NCBI GenBank assembly: GCA_023264755.1
Contig: JAHFVB010000004.1
Coordinates: 1-9,624, forward strand
Reading direction: 5' to 3'
DNA from: Mycobacterium sp.
Lineage (GTDB): Bacteria > Actinomycetota > Actinomycetes > Mycobacteriales > Mycobacteriaceae
DNA length: 9,624 nt
A program made the position numbers and the translations under genes. Within the stretch, counting starts at the first letter, position 1. Each line of letters begins with the position of its first letter. Below, piece after piece: positions 1 through 6,979 of the stretch. Under the pieces are notes generated by a model. It saw only the letters and a list, made by a program, of their open reading frames with translations. It ran no database searches and had not been told where the DNA came from.

Positions 1-842
1 GTGATGCCGGCCTCTGATGCCTTCGGTAGCCAGCCTTCGAGCAATTTGAGCATGGAGTCCGCCGAAATGGGATCCACGGCGTTGACGAGACCCAAGACCG
101 CGTCGACCTCGAGAACGTATCCGGTGGGGTCACCGTTCTCATCCCGCACGTAGTAGCTGAATCCCGGGATCGGGTCGGGGGTGTTGCGGTTGACCCCGGC
201 CAGCTCCAGGGCCTTGCTGTTGGCCCACAGGCTGTGCCCGTCGATCGAGAAGAAGAACCCCGGACGGTCGGGCAAGACCTCGTCTAGGTCGGCGCGCGTC
301 GGCCCCTGCGGTCCGAACATGTCCACGCGCCAACCGAACCCACGCACCGGTCCCTTGGGATTGGCCGCCGCGAACGTGGCGATTGCGGCTAGCGCATCCG
401 CCCCGGTCGGTACCTGCAGGTCGACGCCGCTGGACAGGAAGGCCCCGAGGAAGGGGTGGATGTGGCCTTCGACGAAGCCAGGCATCAGCAACTTGCCGCC
501 CAGGTCGACGACCCGGGTGTTGGGTCCTGCGAGCGCCATCGCACCTGCGTCGTCGCCGACGTAGGTGATGGTGCTGCCCTTGACGACGACGGCTTGCGCC
601 CAGGGCGATGGCCCAGCGACGGTGTAGACCCGGCCGTTGTGAAACACGAAGTCGACACCATCGTCGGCAGGACTGGTTGCGGCTCCCCCGGGCGAGGATC
701 CTCCCGGAGCGGCACACGCGGCCAGAGCCGTCGCGGTCGCGACGATCGCGGCGGTGCGCAATACCTTCCGGCGACTCGCGCGGCGTTGGGGCTTGGGACC
801 GAAGGCCGCGAAATGCGGCGCCCATTCACACGCGGTGCACAT
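1..842 (-). CDS. Exported YtcJ-like amidohydrolase (amidohydrolase family 3), Tat lipoprotein, C-terminus cut by window edge
   Basis: The first 280 residues are visible; the gene runs off the window at base 1. Residues 66-125 form the small beta domain typical of amidohydrolases (FVFHNGRVYTV ... VVDLGGKLLMPGFVEGHIHP), ending in the metal-binding His-x-His at 127-129. The stretch SIDGHSLWANSKAL (199-212) is characteristic of the YtcJ-like branch. The N-terminus carries a twin-arginine motif SRRKVL (23-28), a hydrophobic segment (about 30-42) and a lipobox LAAC with Cys43, so export by Tat and lipid anchoring outside the membrane are likely. An unusual Cys pair (MCTAC) precedes the Tat motif. 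The ATG at 842 follows AAAGGTG six bases upstream. The family hydrolyses amide or related C-N bonds of varied small molecules; the substrate cannot be read here. It lies 64 bp downstream of the PucR-type regulator on the same strand, so co-transcription is plausible. Confidence 0.94.
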   Translation of the reverse strand, partial: MCTACEWAPHFAAFGPKPQRRASRRKVLRTAAIVATATALAACAAPGGSSPGGAATSPADDGVDFVFHNGRVYTVAGPSPWAQAVVVKGSTITYVGDDAGAMALAGPNTRVVDLGGKLLMPGFVEGHIHPFLGAFLSSGVDLQVPTGADALAAIATFAAANPKGPVRGFGWRVDMFGPQGPTRADLDEVLPDRPGFFFSIDGHSLWANSKALELAGVNRNTPDPIPGFSYYVRDENGDPTGYVLEVDAVLGLVNAVDPISADSMLKLLEGWLPKASEAGI

Positions 843-906
843 GAATTTCACCTTTGCACACGGAGAGCAGACGGCGGGAGCGAATAGTGCAGCGCAGGCA
901 ATGGAC

Positions 907-2109
907 TCAATCCCATGGGCCTTCCCGCTGAGCGAGTTTGAGTGCGGCGACGCTTCTCAGTAGACCCTGTTCAGTCTTGACGTCCCATCCGGTGAGCTGT
1001 TGCCATCTTTCGACGCGATAACGAACGGTGTTGGGGTGCAGGTGAAGAGCGCGCCCGGTCGCGCTGAACGAGAACCCGTTGTCGATGAAGCCGCCGACGG
1101 CAAGCGCTGCGTCGCCGTGCAGGTTGGACCTTCCACGGTCGGGTTCCAACAAGGGTGCGAGTCTGGCGGCGCGGTTCAGCAGCGTGATTGCAAGCCAATC
1201 ACGCTCGAAGAAGATCACGCGGTTCATGCTCAGCCCCCGTCCATAGACAAGGGATTCCTCGGCGTCGGTAGCGCTGGCCACCGCCCCGGCCAGGCCGACC
1301 CGCTCCAGCCCGACCCCGATCGCGAGATCCGAGCCATGTGCCTGGAGCAGGGCGATCAGGTCCTCGGTCGAGGCGCCCTGGCTGACGGTGACGAGCGATG
1401 TCCCGCGCACTTCGCAGTGTGCGACTCCGAGTCGGTGACTTCGGCCGAGTTGGCGCCGAAATCGGCTGAGCTGGCTGGGTTCCCAGGACTCAGACGGAGT
1501 GACGATCACCCGGAATGCCTTCGCCGGATCGAATCCCAGCGCGCGCGCCGTCTGTTCGAGGTCCGAGGGCTGCGCCAATCCGCCATAGAGCCCGTTGAGC
1601 AGCCGGAGCAACAGTGTCGTCCGGGCGGCGTCCTCGAGTCGATTCGATTCTTCGAAGGCTTCTGCGGCGGCCGAACTCGCCCGCTGCACCCACACCCACA
1701 CCAGGTCCACCATGGTCAGTAGTTCCGCACCGACGGGGGCTGCGGGGTGGGCGGCCCGCGCCACGATGACATTCCACATCTCGCGATACCCGATGTGGTA
1801 GGCGCTGACCATGGCCTGCAGCGGTAGGCCTTCCTCTGCTCGGCGCTGCCCGAGCCGACGAGCCTGCCCGACCTCTTCGACGTTGGGCGGCCTGCGTTCC
1901 GACAGCCCAGTGAGCAGACCGCGATTTTGCTCTTCGACACTGAGAATGTGTTCCGCGCGGTCCACCGCTTCGTACTCGGGAACCTGACGCCGGATCTCGT
2001 CGACGATCCCCGGAACCAGCTCACCGAGGCCATCAGCTATCTCCGCGCACACGACTACGATGCGCTCCTGCATGGGTGTGCTCAACCGCGGACCAGTCTT
2101 CTTCGCCAT
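907..2109 (-). CDS. PucR-type transcriptional regulator with RsbRD-like N-terminal domain
   Basis: A 400-residue cytoplasmic DNA-binding protein. Residues about 15-125 match the all-alpha RsbRD N-terminal type of domain seen in many actinobacterial PucR proteins (VDEIRRQVPEY ... EEGLPLQAMVSAYHIGYREMWNVIV). The middle (about 160-330) is the degenerate GGDEF-like sensory region. Residues about 340-395 are the PucR C-terminal helix-turn-helix, with the signature ALHLHPNTVRYR and the following W-x-x-L-TG segment. The frame is open further upstream, to an ATG at 2211, but the ATG at 2109 (MAKKTG) is chosen because AAAGG lies about 10 bases before it and homology-like sequence begins only after it. 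PucR proteins usually activate or repress adjacent catabolic genes. This one is divergent from a 2-keto acid decarboxylase and upstream of an amidohydrolase, the likely targets. The inducer is unknown. Confidence 0.93.
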   Translation of the reverse strand: MAKKTGPRLSTPMQERIVVVCAEIADGLGELVPGIVDEIRRQVPEYEAVDRAEHILSVEEQNRGLLTGLSERRPPNVEEVGQARRLGQRRAEEGLPLQAMVSAYHIGYREMWNVIVARAAHPAAPVGAELLTMVDLVWVWVQRASSAAAEAFEESNRLEDAARTTLLLRLLNGLYGGLAQPSDLEQTARALGFDPAKAFRVIVTPSESWEPSQLSRFRRQLGRSHRLGVAHCEVRGTSLVTVSQGASTEDLIALLQAHGSDLAIGVGLERVGLAGAVASATDAEESLVYGRGLSMNRVIFFERDWLAITLLNRAARLAPLLEPDRGRSNLHGDAALAVGGFIDNGFSFSATGRALHLHPNTVRYRVERWQQLTGWDVKTEQGLLRSVAALKLAQREGPWD

Positions 2110-2185
2110 GTCGTCTTGCCTTTCGAAGCCGCCTATTGTGTCGATCTTCGCAATGACACGGCTGGAATCAGAGGCCAACCGTACA

Positions 2186-2208
2186 GACTTCGTGAAAATC
2201 ACGAAGTC
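2186..2208. promoter_or_regulatory. Perfect 23-bp palindrome, candidate operator of the divergent PucR/decarboxylase control region
   Basis: The arms GACTTCGTGA and TCACGAAGTC are perfect reverse complements separated by AAA. The site lies 77 bp from the regulator start at 2109 and 88 bp from the decarboxylase GTG at 2297, near the middle of their shared 187-bp intergenic region. Half-site centres 13 bp apart suit a dimeric DNA-binding protein. Binding by the adjacent PucR-type protein is inference. A transcribed hairpin with a 3-nt loop is the alternative reading. Confidence 0.6.
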
Positions 2209-2283
2209 CAACCCGGCGATTCTGGATTTTGCACCCTAGGCATTCGGCGGCATGCCAACAAGGCTCTTACTAGGAGTTCGACT

Positions 2284-2289
2284 GAGGAG
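2284..2289 (+). promoter_or_regulatory. Ribosome binding site that decides the decarboxylase start
   Basis: GAGGAG sits seven bases before the GTG at 2297 but sixteen before the next in-frame ATG at 2306, so the GTG is the better placed start (first residues MDSMANVE). Confidence 0.6.
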
Positions 2290-2296
2290 CCTTGCC

Positions 2297-3967
2297 GTGG
2301 ATTCGATGGCAAATGTAGAACCTACCGTGACGATCACGGAATACTTGCTGTCGCGACTTCGCGAACTAGGTGTAGACCACCTGTTCGGCGTGCCCGGGGA
2401 CTACAACCTCGTACTGCTGGACGACGTGCTGGACACACCCGGAATGGAGTGGGTCGGTACCGCCGCCGAGCTCGGCGCAGCCTATGCGGCCGACGGCTAT
2501 GCGCGGGTCAGGGGCTTCGGCGCGCTGTTGACGACCTTCGGCGTAGGCGAACTCAGCGCCATCAACGGGGTGGCCGGGAGCTTCGCCGAGCGAGTTCCGC
2601 TGTTGCACCTCACCGTTGGGCCCGCTCAGGCAATGGAGGACGCCGAAGCCGTGGTCCACCACACCGCTGGCGACGGTGACTTCTCCCGGTTCGCCCGGGC
2701 GCACGAGAGCGTGACGTGTGCACAGGGAGTCCTTAGGGCCGACAATGCGGCGGCGGAGATCGACCGGGTCTTGATCGCCGCGCTCGGGGAACGGCGCCCC
2801 GGATACCTACGAATGCCCTCCGACGTCGGAAGGCTGAGAGTGCCGGCTCCACGTCAGCCCTTGCCTCGTCCCGAGCCCGACGTGGACGCGGCCGAACTCG
2901 CCCGCTTCGTAGACGTGGCACGCGACCGCGTGGCGACAGCAGGTTCAATGGCGGTGCTGGCCGACTTCCTGGCCGACCGGTTTGGGGCCCGTAAGGAACT
3001 CGAAGAGTTGGTCTCCATCGGACTACCGCATGCGGTCGTCTCGATGGGTAAGACCGTTCTGGACGAGGACGATCCGTACTTCGTCGGCGTATATGCCGGC
3101 GCCCTGAGCGATGACCTCACCCGGGCCACCATCGACGATGCCGAACTGCTCGTCCGGGTCGGGGTGCACTTCAGCGACACCACCAGTGGGGGGTTCAGTC
3201 AAGGCTTTGCCGATGACGCCGGGATCGCTCTGCTCCCCAGGACGGCGCGCGTCGATGGAAAACTGTTCGACTTGCCGCTGGTGGCCTCACTCAGCGCGCT
3301 GGTCGACCTCGTCCGCAAGCACCACGAGCCAGCGCCGCCGCCCATTCCGGCGAGCCGCTCCACGTCCATTCCCAACGCGAATGATGCACTGACACAGGAA
3401 TTCCTGTGGGATACCGTGGCGGCGAGCCTCACCAACGAGGACGTCGTCGTCGCCGAACAGGGGACGTCGTTCTTCGGCATCGCGTCCCGCCGGTTTCCCG
3501 GCGGAAGTCGCTTCATTGCGCAGCCACTGTGGGGTTCGATCGGCTACAGCCTGCCTGCACTCCTGGGGGCCCAACTTGCCGACTCGTCGCGGCGGGGATT
3601 GTTGCTGATCGGCGACGGTTCGGCCCAGATGACCATCCAGGAGCTGGGAACCATTGTCCGGCAGAAGCTAACCCCTGTCATCCTGCTGGTGAACAACGGC
3701 GGGTACACCGTGGAGCGCGCCATTCACGGTGCCCGTGCCGCCTACAACGACATCGCCCCGTGGGACTGGCCTGCACTACCGGCCGCTCTCGGCGCATCGG
3801 ATGCCTTGGTGCGGACCGTGAAAACGAATCGCGAGCTGGCGGCAGCACTCGACCTGGCTCGTGAAGCAACGGATCGGCTGGTGGTCATCGAAGCGATCAC
3901 CGGCATGGACGACGTCCCGGTGTTGCTTCGACGTCTCGTCGGGGGCGTGAGTAGACGCAACTCCTAG
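2297..3967 (+). CDS. kdc: Thiamine-diphosphate-dependent 2-keto acid decarboxylase (pyruvate/indolepyruvate decarboxylase family, Kdc-like)
   Basis: A 556-residue cytoplasmic enzyme of the usual length. It shows the N-terminal PYR domain (TEYLLSRLRELGVDHLFGVPGDYNL) with catalytic Glu58 in AAELGAAYAADGYAR, the adjacent His pair 121-122 (VVHHTAGDGDF) that marks non-oxidative PDC/IPDC/KDC enzymes, a central domain, and the C-terminal PP domain with the ThDP/Mg motif GDGS (439-442) to NN (466-467). Glu473 in GYTVERAIHG corresponds to the active-site Glu of yeast pyruvate decarboxylase. The stretch QPLWGSIGYSLPALLGAQ closely recalls M. tuberculosis Rv0853c, reported as a broad branched-chain and aromatic 2-keto acid decarboxylase. 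It therefore probably converts amino-acid-derived 2-keto acids to aldehydes plus CO2. Start is the GTG at 2297; ATG at 2306 is the alternative. It is divergent from the PucR-type regulator. No aldehyde dehydrogenase or reductase is adjacent. Confidence 0.93.
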   Translation: MDSMANVEPTVTITEYLLSRLRELGVDHLFGVPGDYNLVLLDDVLDTPGMEWVGTAAELGAAYAADGYARVRGFGALLTTFGVGELSAINGVAGSFAERVPLLHLTVGPAQAMEDAEAVVHHTAGDGDFSRFARAHESVTCAQGVLRADNAAAEIDRVLIAALGERRPGYLRMPSDVGRLRVPAPRQPLPRPEPDVDAAELARFVDVARDRVATAGSMAVLADFLADRFGARKELEELVSIGLPHAVVSMGKTVLDEDDPYFVGVYAGALSDDLTRATIDDAELLVRVGVHFSDTTSGGFSQGFADDAGIALLPRTARVDGKLFDLPLVASLSALVDLVRKHHEPAPPPIPASRSTSIPNANDALTQEFLWDTVAASLTNEDVVVAEQGTSFFGIASRRFPGGSRFIAQPLWGSIGYSLPALLGAQLADSSRRGLLLIGDGSAQMTIQELGTIVRQKLTPVILLVNNGGYTVERAIHGARAAYNDIAPWDWPALPAALGASDALVRTVKTNRELAAALDLAREATDRLVVIEAITGMDDVPVLLRRLVGGVSRRNS

Positions 3968-4015
3968 GCAGTCACCGATCTCACCCTGCCTGGATACCTG
4001 CCCACCGGTCCCGGG

Positions 4016-4031
4016 TCGACGCCCTCGTCGA
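4016..4031. terminator. Small hairpin between convergent genes, possible bidirectional terminator
   Basis: TCGACG and CGTCGA pair perfectly around a CCCT loop, in the 92-bp gap between the convergent decarboxylase and secreted-protein genes. There is no T-tract on either side, which is common in high-GC actinobacteria but leaves the call weak. Confidence 0.3.
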
Positions 4032-4059
4032 ACGTCATGGGCGATCGCCGCCAGGTCGC

Positions 4060-4323
4060 TCATCTTCTGCCACCGATGTTGATGACGAATCCTCCGCCCC
4101 AGTAGGGCCAGCCCCAGGCGGGAGTTGCCACGGTGCCGGGCGACGTGGAGATCTGTACGTTTCCGGGACTCTGACACACCGTGGTCGTGGAATTCACGTT
4201 CGTACAGGATGTGCTCGCGAGCGCGGTCGTCGGATACGCAGCATCGGCGAAGCACGTGACGACCCAGACCGCCCCGATGATCGGTATCCGCACGCAGAGG
4301 CTGCGACGAGTCGAATGGTTCAT
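4060..4323 (-). CDS. Small secreted protein with signal peptide, function unknown
   Basis: An 87-residue protein beginning MNHSTRRSLCVRIP, with a basic n-region, a hydrophobic core (IPIIGAVWVVTCFADAA) and a probable signal peptidase I site after TALA (about residue 37). The mature part is only about 50 residues. It has two cysteines ten residues apart (CTNVNSTTTVC), able to form a disulfide, the stretch SPGNVQISTSPG, and a Trp/Gly-rich tail (WGWPYWGGGFVINIGG). Small exported proteins with an SPGN segment and an aromatic Gly-rich tail are common in mycobacteria, but I recognise no function. The ATG at 4323 is chosen over the in-frame GTG at 4341 because GAAGGA lies eight bases before it. It follows the acyltransferase by 40 bp on the same strand, probably the last gene of that operon. 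Confidence 0.75.
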   Translation of the reverse strand: MNHSTRRSLCVRIPIIGAVWVVTCFADAAYPTTALASTSCTNVNSTTTVCQSPGNVQISTSPGTVATPAWGWPYWGGGFVINIGGRR

Positions 4324-4363
4324 GGCCAAGGTCCTTCGCACTGGGTCGCGCCGACCTAGGGAC

Positions 4364-5263
4364 CTATCTCGCGGTCGGCATGACGGCCGAGCGCCAAGCC
4401 CAGGGGGCCAGTTCGCGGTAGGGGTCCGTGTCGCGGAGTTGCTGAAGCTCGGACAAGGTTTGCTCGAGTTCAGCTTGCGCGCGGGCCTTGATCGTCTTCA
4501 CCCAGTCATCCACCGAGACCGCGGCAGGCTTCGACGTGTCGATGGGAGCACCGAAGCGCAGGTACATCCGTTGCGGGCGGGGAATCAAGGTGGGACCCAC
4601 GCCATGCATCAAAGGCATGGCCATGTCGGTGCGACCGGTGATTTGCCGACTGACCGCCTGGCTGAACCGCCCCCACCACCCGTCCCGACTGGTCACGCTG
4701 CGGTAGACGTCGTCGCCGCCGACCAGCCCGACCGTGACGATCGGATAGTCGTTCTCCACCGCCAACCGCGCGAAGCCGAAACGGTTTTGCCACCGCAGCG
4801 TGTACTCCTCGCCGTGGAACTTCGCCATTTCGCGGCCCCCGCCCGGGAACACCAAGATGGTTTCGTTGGCGTGCATCAGTTCTCGCGCATTGTCGGGCGT
4901 CCCGATGATTCCCCCGAACGCGGCCATCAGGTCGGCCTGCAGTCCGCGGAAATGCCTCATGCCACGGTCGGCCAGCGACCGGACCCGCGTGCCGATCGCA
5001 CGGCGCACCACGTACGGGATCAGCAGGATCTCGGCCGCCCCGAACTGCGTGTGGTTGCCCACCAGCAAGAATCGTCCGTCCGCAGGCAGATGCTCCAAGC
5101 CGTCGACGTAGGGCTTGGAGGCATCGATGGCGGTATCCAACCCGTCGGCAACCGCGCCCAGCAGTCGCCGCAAGCGATGGACGCGACCCGAATCCTGCGG
5201 CATTGCAGAGGCTTCCGCAGGGGCATCCGAGGTCGCTGTCGTCATTTTCATCGTCGTGGTCAT
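4364..5263 (-). CDS. DAGAT/MGAT-like acyltransferase (lysophospholipid acyltransferase superfamily)
   Basis: A 299-residue protein. After a Met/Thr-rich, disordered-looking start (about 1-28) comes a PlsC-superfamily fold. FLLVGNHTQFGAAE (65-78) holds the catalytic-type Asn70-His71, and VFPGGGREMAKFHGEEYTLRWQNRFGFARLA (138-168) is the acceptor motif in the form seen in the diacylglycerol/monoacylglycerol acyltransferase-like branch rather than FPEGTRS. DDVYR and IPRPQRMYLRFGAPI complete the pattern. The acidic partner sits seven residues after His (E78) rather than five. It is expected to transfer an acyl group from acyl-CoA to a glycerolipid or another alcohol at the membrane; the substrate is unknown. 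Three ATGs lie in tandem (5269, 5266, 5263). The third is chosen because GAGG at 5270-5273 is six bases before it. It lies 61 bp downstream of the flavodoxin gene and 40 bp upstream of the secreted-protein gene. Confidence 0.91.
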   Translation of the reverse strand: MTTTMKMTTATSDAPAEASAMPQDSGRVHRLRRLLGAVADGLDTAIDASKPYVDGLEHLPADGRFLLVGNHTQFGAAEILLIPYVVRRAIGTRVRSLADRGMRHFRGLQADLMAAFGGIIGTPDNARELMHANETILVFPGGGREMAKFHGEEYTLRWQNRFGFARLAVENDYPIVTVGLVGGDDVYRSVTSRDGWWGRFSQAVSRQITGRTDMAMPLMHGVGPTLIPRPQRMYLRFGAPIDTSKPAAVSVDDWVKTIKARAQAELEQTLSELQQLRDTDPYRELAPWAWRSAVMPTAR

Positions 5264-5269
5264 CATCAT

Positions 5270-5273
5270 CCTC
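5270..5273 (-). promoter_or_regulatory. Ribosome binding site favouring the third of three tandem ATG codons
   Basis: GAGG directly abuts the first ATG (5269), which leaves no room for initiation there, and is six bases from the third (5263). This supports the start chosen for the acyltransferase. Confidence 0.45.
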
Positions 5274-5324
5274 GTTCGCGTTGGGAGCTGACCGATCAAG
5301 CAAGAGCGATCGACATGGCAGTAG

Positions 5325-5807
5325 TCACGGAGCGTCTTGTGAGTGCTCGACTCGTTCGCGCAGCTGCCTAGCGAAGGCCGCTGCTCGGTCGAGGTCGGCA
5401 TCGTTGGGCCGGCCCTTGTTGACGCCGCCAACCAACCGCAGCGGCCCCACCGTGTCCAGGCCGCGGCACGAGAACGAATCGAGCACGTCGAAACCCTTCG
5501 CGGAGAGCTGATGATTGATCGCTCGGCGGTAGCCCAGTAGCGGAAGCTCACGGCCCCCGCTAGTGAAGAACGTGAACGCGCGCGTGCCGTCGCCGCGCGG
5601 CAACCGGCGGATCAACCTCCACAACCTGGGATGCACCGCCATGAAGTAGATGCCCGACCCAAACCCGACGAGGTCGTATTCCTTCAACGTCTCGACGTCG
5701 ACCGCCTCGGGCTCGACGACCTCGGCCCCGAGCACCTCTGCGATTCGGTCGGCCACCCGCCGGGTATTGCCGTTCGACACCGAGACGCAGACGAGTAGCG
5801 ATTTCAT
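5325..5807 (-). CDS. Flavodoxin-family FMN-binding protein
   Basis: A 160-residue, single-domain flavodoxin of normal length. The first beta strand and phosphate-binding loop read MKSLLVCVSVSNGNTRRVADRI, with the FMN phosphate loop SVSNGNT at 9-15. GFGSGIYF (48-55) is the first isoalloxazine-contacting loop, and FTFFTSGGRE (78-87) is the strand and loop equivalent to the third flavin-contacting segment. No signal peptide or membrane segment is seen, so it should act in the cytoplasm as a one- or two-electron carrier or flavin-dependent reductase. The ATG at 5807 follows GGGAGG by seven bases; longer in-frame starts have no such support. It leads the minus-strand run flavodoxin, acyltransferase, secreted protein. 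A partner reductase is not in the window, and a link to lipid modification is inference only. Confidence 0.92.
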   Translation of the reverse strand: MKSLLVCVSVSNGNTRRVADRIAEVLGAEVVEPEAVDVETLKEYDLVGFGSGIYFMAVHPRLWRLIRRLPRGDGTRAFTFFTSGGRELPLLGYRRAINHQLSAKGFDVLDSFSCRGLDTVGPLRLVGGVNKGRPNDADLDRAAAFARQLRERVEHSQDAP

Positions 5808-5961
5808 CAGCCAACCTCCCGATAGGGTGCCGCCGCGACACGGTGCCGATGTGGACATGCCGATGGTGCACCGCCGCCCGCGCGTGCGGTAAGGGCGGAA
5901 GGCACCATGGTCGAGGGCATTGGTCACTACTCCCCCGCACCGCGAGGAGTCCGTACCGGCA

Positions 5962-5975
5962 CGGCCTTTGGTCCG
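5962..5975. promoter_or_regulatory. Weak DosR-like palindromic site in the flavodoxin/methyltransferase divergent region
   Basis: CGGACCAAAGGCCG on the minus strand agrees with the remembered core GGGACYWWNGKCCC of the mycobacterial dormancy regulator DosR at all but the first and last base. It lies 155 bp from the flavodoxin start and 109 bp from the methyltransferase start. Chance occurrence in GC-rich DNA is quite possible, and I see no strong second site. Confidence 0.15.
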
Positions 5976-6083
5976 TTGAGGTCAGGACGCGGCGGCATCG
6001 CCGCAGGAGCGAATGTCGGTCTGCCGAAGAGCGGACCGGAACCCCGTAGTTCGCAGCGCCCCTTCGCGAGTAGGTTCGGCAAC

Positions 6084-6968
6084 ATGGAAGATGCCGAGCC
6101 CAGTCGGACAGCGCTCGTCACTGCCTATGCGCGCGCCTTTCACCAGGTCGCCGACCGACCATTGATCCTCACCGACGCCTTCGCTGCGAAGCTGCTCGGT
6201 GCGAGTATCGATCAGCTGACCGAATTGAGCCAGCGCACAGACGATCCGGTCGGCGCGGTCATCGGCGATCGAGCCCGACGTCTCTTCTTCGCCGCACGCG
6301 CACGCTTCGCCGAAGACTCCGTCGCTGCGGCCGTGGCAGCCGGCATGCGACAGGTCGTCATTCTCGGAGCTGGGCTGGACACCTTCGCCCATCGCAACCC
6401 GTACCCAGGACTTCGGGTGTTCGAGGTCGATCACCCGGCCACCCAAGCCTGGAAGCGGGACCGCCTCGCCGCAGCCGAGCTTGACTGCCCCGAGACGCTG
6501 ACCTTCGTACCGGTCGACTTCGAAACGCAGGATTTGGCTGCAGAATTGGAGTCCACCACGTTCACGCGCACCGAACCGGCGATCTTCGTCTGGCTCGGAG
6601 TCGTCTTTTATCTGACCCCGAAGGCCGCCGTCGCCACCCTCGAGTACATCGCCGGGCAGACCCAGCCCGTCGAGATAGTCTTCGACTACCTACAGCCTGC
6701 AGACACCGACGAGGACCGTGCGCATCTGCGGGCGCGTGCGGATCGTCTCGCCAGCGCCTGTGAACCGTTCGTCAGCTACTTCACGCCTGACGAGATCTCG
6801 CAACGGCTGCGCACCCTCGGCCTTAGCGACGTTGAAGACCACTCCGCTCGAGAGGTCATCAGTCGGTACCTCGGTGAATCCCCAGACTTCGAGGAGGAAG
6901 CCAGCCGCACCCTGCGTGCCAGCCGCATACTTCGCGCGAGTCGGGCGGTAGCGGGTCGCCACCGGTAG
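6084..6968 (+). CDS. Putative SAM-dependent methyltransferase, TIGR00027 (leucine carboxyl methyltransferase-like) family
   Basis: A 294-residue protein of the length usual for the mycobacterial TIGR00027 family. It starts MEDAEPSRTALVTAYARAFH, then RPLILTDAFAAKLL. The SAM-binding motif I is VVILGAGLDTFAHR (91-104), followed by the acidic strand end FEVDHPATQAWKRDRL (113-128), the VPVDFETQDL segment (142-151) that in the family follows the cofactor site, and the conserved IFVWLGVVFYLTPKA (167-181). The substrate is unknown for nearly all members. The fold suggests O-methylation, possibly of a carboxyl or of a polyketide/lipid-type acceptor. The ATG at 6084 is chosen because homology begins there and AGG precedes it by nine bases; the frame upstream (from 5907) looks non-coding. 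The C-terminus holds a short duplication, LRASRILRASR. It is divergent from the flavodoxin operon. Confidence 0.95.
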   Translation: MEDAEPSRTALVTAYARAFHQVADRPLILTDAFAAKLLGASIDQLTELSQRTDDPVGAVIGDRARRLFFAARARFAEDSVAAAVAAGMRQVVILGAGLDTFAHRNPYPGLRVFEVDHPATQAWKRDRLAAAELDCPETLTFVPVDFETQDLAAELESTTFTRTEPAIFVWLGVVFYLTPKAAVATLEYIAGQTQPVEIVFDYLQPADTDEDRAHLRARADRLASACEPFVSYFTPDEISQRLRTLGLSDVEDHSAREVISRYLGESPDFEEEASRTLRASRILRASRAVAGRHR

Positions 6969-6979
6969 CCGTGTCGATC

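Noticed and set aside
139..825. Minus-strand open frame of 228 codons overlapping the amidohydrolase
   Set aside because: It is offset from the amidohydrolase frame and its product is Arg-rich low-complexity. The true frame has the HxH motif, signal peptide and ribosome binding site.
1000..1722. Plus-strand open frame of 240 codons opposite the PucR-type gene
   Set aside because: Antisense shadow. The minus strand encodes a complete PucR protein.
2138..2159. GTGTC-N12-GACAC inverted repeat between the PucR start and the long palindrome
   Set aside because: Arms of five bases with a 12-base spacer are weak and easily arise by chance beside the much stronger palindrome.
2110..2211. N-terminal extension of the PucR-type regulator to an ATG at 2211
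   Set aside because: The extension would run through the 23-bp palindrome, has no ribosome binding site and adds no family-like sequence. The ATG at 2109 is well placed.
4040..4049. GGCGATCGCC palindrome, similar to the cyanobacterial HIP1 repeat
   Set aside because: A single copy in a GC-rich intergenic region and not a repeat family here; expected by chance.
4181..5371. Long plus-strand open frame (396 codons) opposite the acyltransferase
   Set aside because: It is antisense to a gene with clear acyltransferase motifs and gives an Arg/His/Pro-rich translation with no domain, a usual shadow in GC-rich DNA.
5907..6083. N-terminal extension of the methyltransferase to an ATG at 5907
   Set aside because: The extra 59 residues are Gly/Arg/Pro-rich without family similarity. 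The family normally begins near the sequence at 6084.
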